Origin: Candidatus Colwelliibacteriota bacterium
GTDB lineage: Bacteria; Patescibacteriota; Minisyncoccia; UBA6257; Colwellbacteraceae
Assembly: GCA_027310265.1 (NCBI GenBank)
Contig: DAIDBC010000058.1
Coordinates: 1-8,495 of the forward strand
Direction of reading: 5' to 3'
DNA length: 8,495 nt
The notes beneath the pieces are model-generated. The model was given only the letters and a program-made list of their open reading frames with translations. It did not search any database and was not told the DNA's origin. Shown here piece after piece: positions 5,385 to 8,495 of this stretch; within the stretch, counting starts at the first letter, position 1; every line of letters starts with the position of its first letter. The position numbers were made by a program, and so were the translations under genes.

Positions 5385-5677
5385 TGGCCATTATAGTTGC
5401 AGGGGAAAAACAAAAGAGTCCGTTGTTCGCCATACTTGCGGCGCTGGTGATAGTGATCGTCATCGGCGTCGGCGCATACTATTTATTCTTCAGCCCCGCA
5501 CCGGCAATCGAAAAGATAATAGTCTCACAGGATCTTCAGTCAATCTCGCAGGTTTCGAAAGTTAACATCGATACGCAAGCGATTACCGAATCGGCGACTT
5601 ATAAAACCCTTGTGCCCAAGGTACCGGCTCTGCAGTTGAACGGTTACGGTCGCGACAACCCGTTTCTTCCGTTTTAA
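5384..5677 (+). CDS. Small single-pass membrane protein in the pilP position, ending NPFLPF
   Basis: A 97-residue protein joined to its neighbours by TAATG overlaps at both ends (5382-5386 and 5675-5679), so it is clearly a translated member of the pilus operon. It has a short cytoplasmic tail (1-12), one membrane helix (about 13-36) and an extracytoplasmic segment without an obvious folded domain. The C-terminus is LNGYGRDNPFLPF (85-97). It sits where pilP lies in proteobacterial pilMNOPQ operons. PilP also has an RDPFxP-like linear stretch in the region that binds PilN/PilO. The protein may therefore be a stripped-down PilP analogue that docks to the platform through its tail; this is an inference. 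No lipobox and no PilP beta-domain are present. I do not recognise a named family. Confidence 0.8.
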   Translation: MAIIVAGEKQKSPLFAILAALVIVIVIGVGAYYLFFSPAPAIEKIIVSQDLQSISQVSKVNIDTQAITESATYKTLVPKVPALQLNGYGRDNPFLPF

Positions 5678-7416
5678 TGGATGACAAAACTTTAGCAGAG
5701 GCTTTGGTCAAGAAGTCGCTGCTTCTGCCCGAAACGGCGCAGAAACTAATGACTGAAGCGGCGCAGGTTCGCCAGCCGATGGAGAACCTGATTTACGGCC
5801 GTCGGCTGATTAATGAGGCGGAGGTGGCGAAAGTGAAAAGCGAGATATTAGGTATCCCTTACAAGCAGGTGGACTTCGACAAGATTCCAGATGACGCGTT
5901 GAAACTTGTGCCCGGCGAGACGGCCCAAACCTACCGTGTGGTCCCCCTCGCGAGGGACGAAAAGATGCTGGTGGTGGGGATGATCAATCCGCAGGATGTG
6001 CGTGCACAAGAGGCGCTGCGTTTCATCGCCAAACAAAATCGCGTGAGTCTGGGAGTGTACATCATCACCCCCTCTGATTTGGAACTAATCCTGCAGCGTT
6101 ACCATCCTTACCAGTCCGAGATCCAATCGGCTCTGCGGTCTTTGAATATCAAGCCGGGGGCAGGCCTCACCGAGGCCGAGCGCATAGTCCAGATTGAGGA
6201 AATGGCTGCGGTCGCCGAAGATGCGCCGATAATAAAAATCGTCGCCTCGACTTTGAGATCAGCAGTTGAAGAAAACGCTTCCGACATTCACATAGAACCG
6301 CAACGCGCCCGACTACGCATCCGTTTCCGCGTGGACGGAGACTTGAAAGAAGTTACTTCGCTGCCGCTCGAACTGCATCAGCCAGTCATATCACGCGTGA
6401 AAGTTCTATCTAACTTGAAGATTGATGAGAATCGTATCCCGCAAGACGGCCGATTCCGCACCCTAGTCTTTGGGCGCGACATCGATTTCCGTGTTTCAAC
6501 TTTCCCCACGCCGGTGGGGGAGAAAGTTGCAATCCGCGTTTTGGATCCCACCGTCGGCCTGAAGGGTGTAGACAACCTCGGGCTTTCGAGCCACAACGCC
6601 GCCTTGGTTTCTACGGCGCTCGCACGTCCATACGGAATGATTTTGGTTTCCGGCCCGACCGGGTCGGGCAAGACCACCACCCTTTACGCGCTCTTGCAGG
6701 TTTTGAATAAAGAAACCGTTAACGTGGTTAGCTTGGAAGACCCGGTTGAGTACTTCGTGGACGGATTGAATCAGTCGCAGGTGCGCCCGGAAATCGGCTA
6801 TGATTTCGCCTCCGGTCTGCGGCAGGTGGTGCGGCAGGATCCGGACGTGATTATGGTGGGCGAGATCCGCGACACCGAGACGGCTAAGCTCGCGATCCAG
6901 GCGGCCCTGACCGGTCAGATTGTGCTTTCAACTCTGCACACCAACAACTCCGTTGGCGTAATTCCGCGGTTGATCGATATGGGGGTCGAGCCGTTCCTTT
7001 TACCCTCATCTCTAAACCTTATGGTCTCACAGAGACTAGTGCGCCGGTTATGTAATTCCTGTAAGAAACCTGAAGCCGCCCCGCAGGACGTACAAGAAAT
7101 AATAGAAAACGAACTTAACAAGTTACCCGCTGACGTCAAAAAAGGCTTGAGTTACAAAAAACCCTATCAAATCTACCGCGCTCCCGGTTGCCCGGTCTGC
7201 AAAGGCAAGGGCACGATCGGGCGTGTGGCGATGTTCGAAGTTTTGGCGATGACCCGCGAGTTGGAAGATATTATCGCCTCCGGCGTATCCGAGGGCAAAA
7301 TCGTCGACGAAGCGAAACGGCAGGGTATGATTACATTGCGGCAGGATGGTATCTTAAAAGCCCTGGAAGGGGTGGTAGGCGTCGAAGAAGTTCTGCGCGA
7401 GAGTACGGAGTCGTGA
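5677..7416 (+). CDS. pilB: Type IV pilus extension ATPase PilB (GspE/PulE family)
   Basis: A 579-residue hexameric cytoplasmic ATPase that drives pilin polymerisation. It has an N-terminal T2SSE-type domain (about 1-140), an Asp box ENASDIHIEPQ with RIRFRVDG (199-221), Walker A GPTGSGKTT (326-334), a catalytic-Glu region SLEDPVEY (352-359), Walker B DPDVIMVGEIRD (388-399) and a His box STLHTNN (418-424). Zinc-binding cysteine pairs are CNSC (459-462) and CPVC (505-508), a feature of PilB/GspE and not PilT. All expected catalytic residues are present and the length is normal. The start ATG overlaps the previous stop (TAATG), with no Shine-Dalgarno sequence. The TGA stop is itself part of a possible extended -10 element in front of pilT. 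Confidence 0.96.
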   Translation: MDDKTLAEALVKKSLLLPETAQKLMTEAAQVRQPMENLIYGRRLINEAEVAKVKSEILGIPYKQVDFDKIPDDALKLVPGETAQTYRVVPLARDEKMLVVGMINPQDVRAQEALRFIAKQNRVSLGVYIITPSDLELILQRYHPYQSEIQSALRSLNIKPGAGLTEAERIVQIEEMAAVAEDAPIIKIVASTLRSAVEENASDIHIEPQRARLRIRFRVDGDLKEVTSLPLELHQPVISRVKVLSNLKIDENRIPQDGRFRTLVFGRDIDFRVSTFPTPVGEKVAIRVLDPTVGLKGVDNLGLSSHNAALVSTALARPYGMILVSGPTGSGKTTTLYALLQVLNKETVNVVSLEDPVEYFVDGLNQSQVRPEIGYDFASGLRQVVRQDPDVIMVGEIRDTETAKLAIQAALTGQIVLSTLHTNNSVGVIPRLIDMGVEPFLLPSSLNLMVSQRLVRRLCNSCKKPEAAPQDVQEIIENELNKLPADVKKGLSYKKPYQIYRAPGCPVCKGKGTIGRVAMFEVLAMTRELEDIIASGVSEGKIVDEAKRQGMITLRQDGILKALEGVVGVEEVLRESTES

Positions 7417-7422
7417 TATGAT
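7414..7422 (+). promoter_or_regulatory. Possible internal extended -10 promoter before pilT
   Basis: TGATATGAT (7414-7422) fits TGnTATnAT and uses the pilB stop codon as its TG. Transcription would begin near 7429, giving pilT a leader of about 24 nt. That leader starts with ATG and contains a five-codon frame (MVSND, stop at 7444-7446). No -35 box is evident. Confidence 0.35.
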
Positions 7423-7452
7423 TTGGGTATGGTGAGTAACGATTGAAATAAA

Positions 7453-8495
7453 ATGGCGATGGATTATAAACAGAAATTAAACGACCTGTTGCTTACGACC
7501 GCGCGGCAGAACGCGTCGGATTTGCATATTGCGGTCGGCCGCCGGCCGACTCTACGTATCGACGGCGTCCTAATCGGCCTGCAAAAAGAACCGGTCCTCA
7601 CGCCGGAAGACACCCAGGGTCTCGCACTTGCGATGCTAACCGAAGAGCAGAAGCAAAAACTCCTGAAGTTCGGCGATATCGACTTTTCGTACACATTTGA
7701 AGATAAAGCGCGTTTCAGGGTAAACGTTTTCTTCCAGCGCGGATTTCTCGCCGCCGCTTTACGTCTTATTCCCGCGGAAATAAGGACAGTTGAAGATCTG
7801 CGTCTGCCGCCGATCTTGCACGAGTTCACCAAACTGAACCAGGGATTTGTGCTGGTAGTGGGACCCGCCGGTCAAGGTAAGTCAACGACGCTCGCCGCAT
7901 TATTGGACGAGGTCAACCATAAGCGCACTGATCACATTATTACCATCGAGGATCCGATTGAATATCTGTTCGTCCAGGACCGCGCGATCGTATCCCAGCG
8001 GGAAGTGAGAAGCGACAGCCCGTCGTTCCACCGCGCTTTAAGATCGCTCTTGCGTCAGGACCCGGATGCGGTGATGATCGGCGAAATGCGCGACCCGGAG
8101 ACGATGGCGACCGCGATGACCGCAGCCGAAACCGGCCACCTGGTTTTCTCCACCCTCCACACCAATTCTGCCGCGCAGACCATCGACCGCATCATTGATT
8201 CTTTTCCGGCCGAGCAACAGGGACAGGTAATGTCGCAATTGTCCGCGACTCTGGTCGGCATCGTTTCACAGCGTCTGGTTCCGCGGATCGACGGCGGGCG
8301 CATTCCGGCATGCGAAGTTATGTTCAATAATGCCGCGATCCGCAATCTTATCCGCGAGCGCAAGGTTTATCAGATTGATTTGGTTATTGAAACCAGTCTG
8401 CAGGAGGGGATGATTACGCTTAATCGTTCTTTGGCGACACTGGTTAAAAATAAAGAAGTGTCTTTGGAGAACGCCGAGCTTTATTCGCTTAACCC
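7453..8495 (+). CDS. pilT: Type IV pilus retraction ATPase PilT (C-terminus cut by right edge)
   Basis: The frame is open for 347 codons to the window end with no stop. PilT is a hexameric ATPase that depolymerises the pilus, powering twitching and DNA uptake. Visible are the N-terminal ASDLHIAVGRRPTLRIDG (21-38), Walker A GPAGQGKSTT (137-146), TIEDPIEYLF (164-173), Walker B DPDAVMIGEMRD (203-214), His box STLHTN (233-238) and the PilT signature AIRNLIRE (295-302), followed by SLQEGMITLNRSL (315-327). The zinc cysteines of PilB are absent. Walker A differs from the usual GPTGSGKST at two variable positions but keeps the essential GKS. Family length is about 345-370, so little is missing. The start may be ATG 7453 or ATG 7459. 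A GGTGA at 7431-7435 lies too far upstream to be a normal ribosome binding site. A 36-nt gap after pilB is the largest gap in the operon. Confidence 0.95.
   Translation, partial: MAMDYKQKLNDLLLTTARQNASDLHIAVGRRPTLRIDGVLIGLQKEPVLTPEDTQGLALAMLTEEQKQKLLKFGDIDFSYTFEDKARFRVNVFFQRGFLAAALRLIPAEIRTVEDLRLPPILHEFTKLNQGFVLVVGPAGQGKSTTLAALLDEVNHKRTDHIITIEDPIEYLFVQDRAIVSQREVRSDSPSFHRALRSLLRQDPDAVMIGEMRDPETMATAMTAAETGHLVFSTLHTNSAAQTIDRIIDSFPAEQQGQVMSQLSATLVGIVSQRLVPRIDGGRIPACEVMFNNAAIRNLIRERKVYQIDLVIETSLQEGMITLNRSLATLVKNKEVSLENAELYSLN

Noticed and set aside
7464..7832. Antisense open frame opposite the pilT N-terminus
   Set aside because: The plus strand encodes an unmistakable PilT here; the reverse frame is Arg/Ser-rich with no domain.
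1..8495. Repeated CGATCG/GCGATCGC-like hexamers suggesting a HIP1-type genome signature
   Set aside because: Copies are scattered, mostly in coding sequence and at a density that could be chance; only the two at the palindrome centres have a fixed context.
1..8495. CRISPR arrays, tRNA/rRNA genes, insertion sequences
   Set aside because: No regularly spaced direct repeats, cloverleaf genes, transposase frames or terminal inverted repeats were seen.

Overview
The window looks like a chromosomal stretch from a small-genome bacterium, most likely of the Patescibacteria/CPR type. That placement is an inference, since no rRNA or other taxonomic marker is present. It rests on a compact type IV pilus cluster (pilM, pilN-like, pilO-like, a 97-residue membrane protein in the pilP position, pilB, pilT) with no PilQ secretin or full-length PilP seen; on the absence of clear Shine-Dalgarno sequences before any of the internal starts; and on promoters whose -10 boxes sit only 6-9 nt before start codons, which implies leaderless mRNAs. 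Base composition is moderate, and TAA, TAG and TGA all act as stops, so the code is standard.

Layout. Positions 1-101 (minus) hold the first 33 codons of a probable polysaccharide flippase-type membrane protein. It diverges from a plus-strand redox block at 124-2351. That block contains a membrane-anchored DsbA-like thiol oxidoreductase, a 62-residue SPW-type membrane protein, a 76-residue glutaredoxin/NrdH-like protein with its own promoter, and a low-molecular-weight thioredoxin reductase-like flavoprotein whose NAD(P)H domain resembles AhpF. The 133-bp convergent gap at 2352-2484 carries two tandem long palindromes, 38 and 48 bp, with centres 39 bp apart and matching architecture. Next comes comFC on the minus strand (2485-3162), divergent from the pilus operon over a 23-bp gap that holds -10 boxes for both directions.

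The pilus operon (3186 to the right edge) is tightly packed: an 11-nt gap, a 20-nt overlap and two TAATG stop/start overlaps join pilM to pilB. PilM, PilN and PilO would form the inner-membrane alignment platform, PilB powers pilus extension and PilT powers retraction. The pilT gene is cut by the right edge about 347 codons in, near its expected end. ComFC next to type IV pilus genes fits a role in DNA uptake, and the DsbA-like protein could supply disulfides to exported proteins. Both links are inferences from position.

No wholly new gene system is obvious. The most interesting features are the paired leaderless divergent promoters, the tandem palindromes with maintained pairing but different stem sequence, the AhpF-like reductase/glutaredoxin pair, and the reduced pilus platform, which has a PilN without the usual PilM-docking motif and a tiny PilP-like protein ending in NPFLPF.
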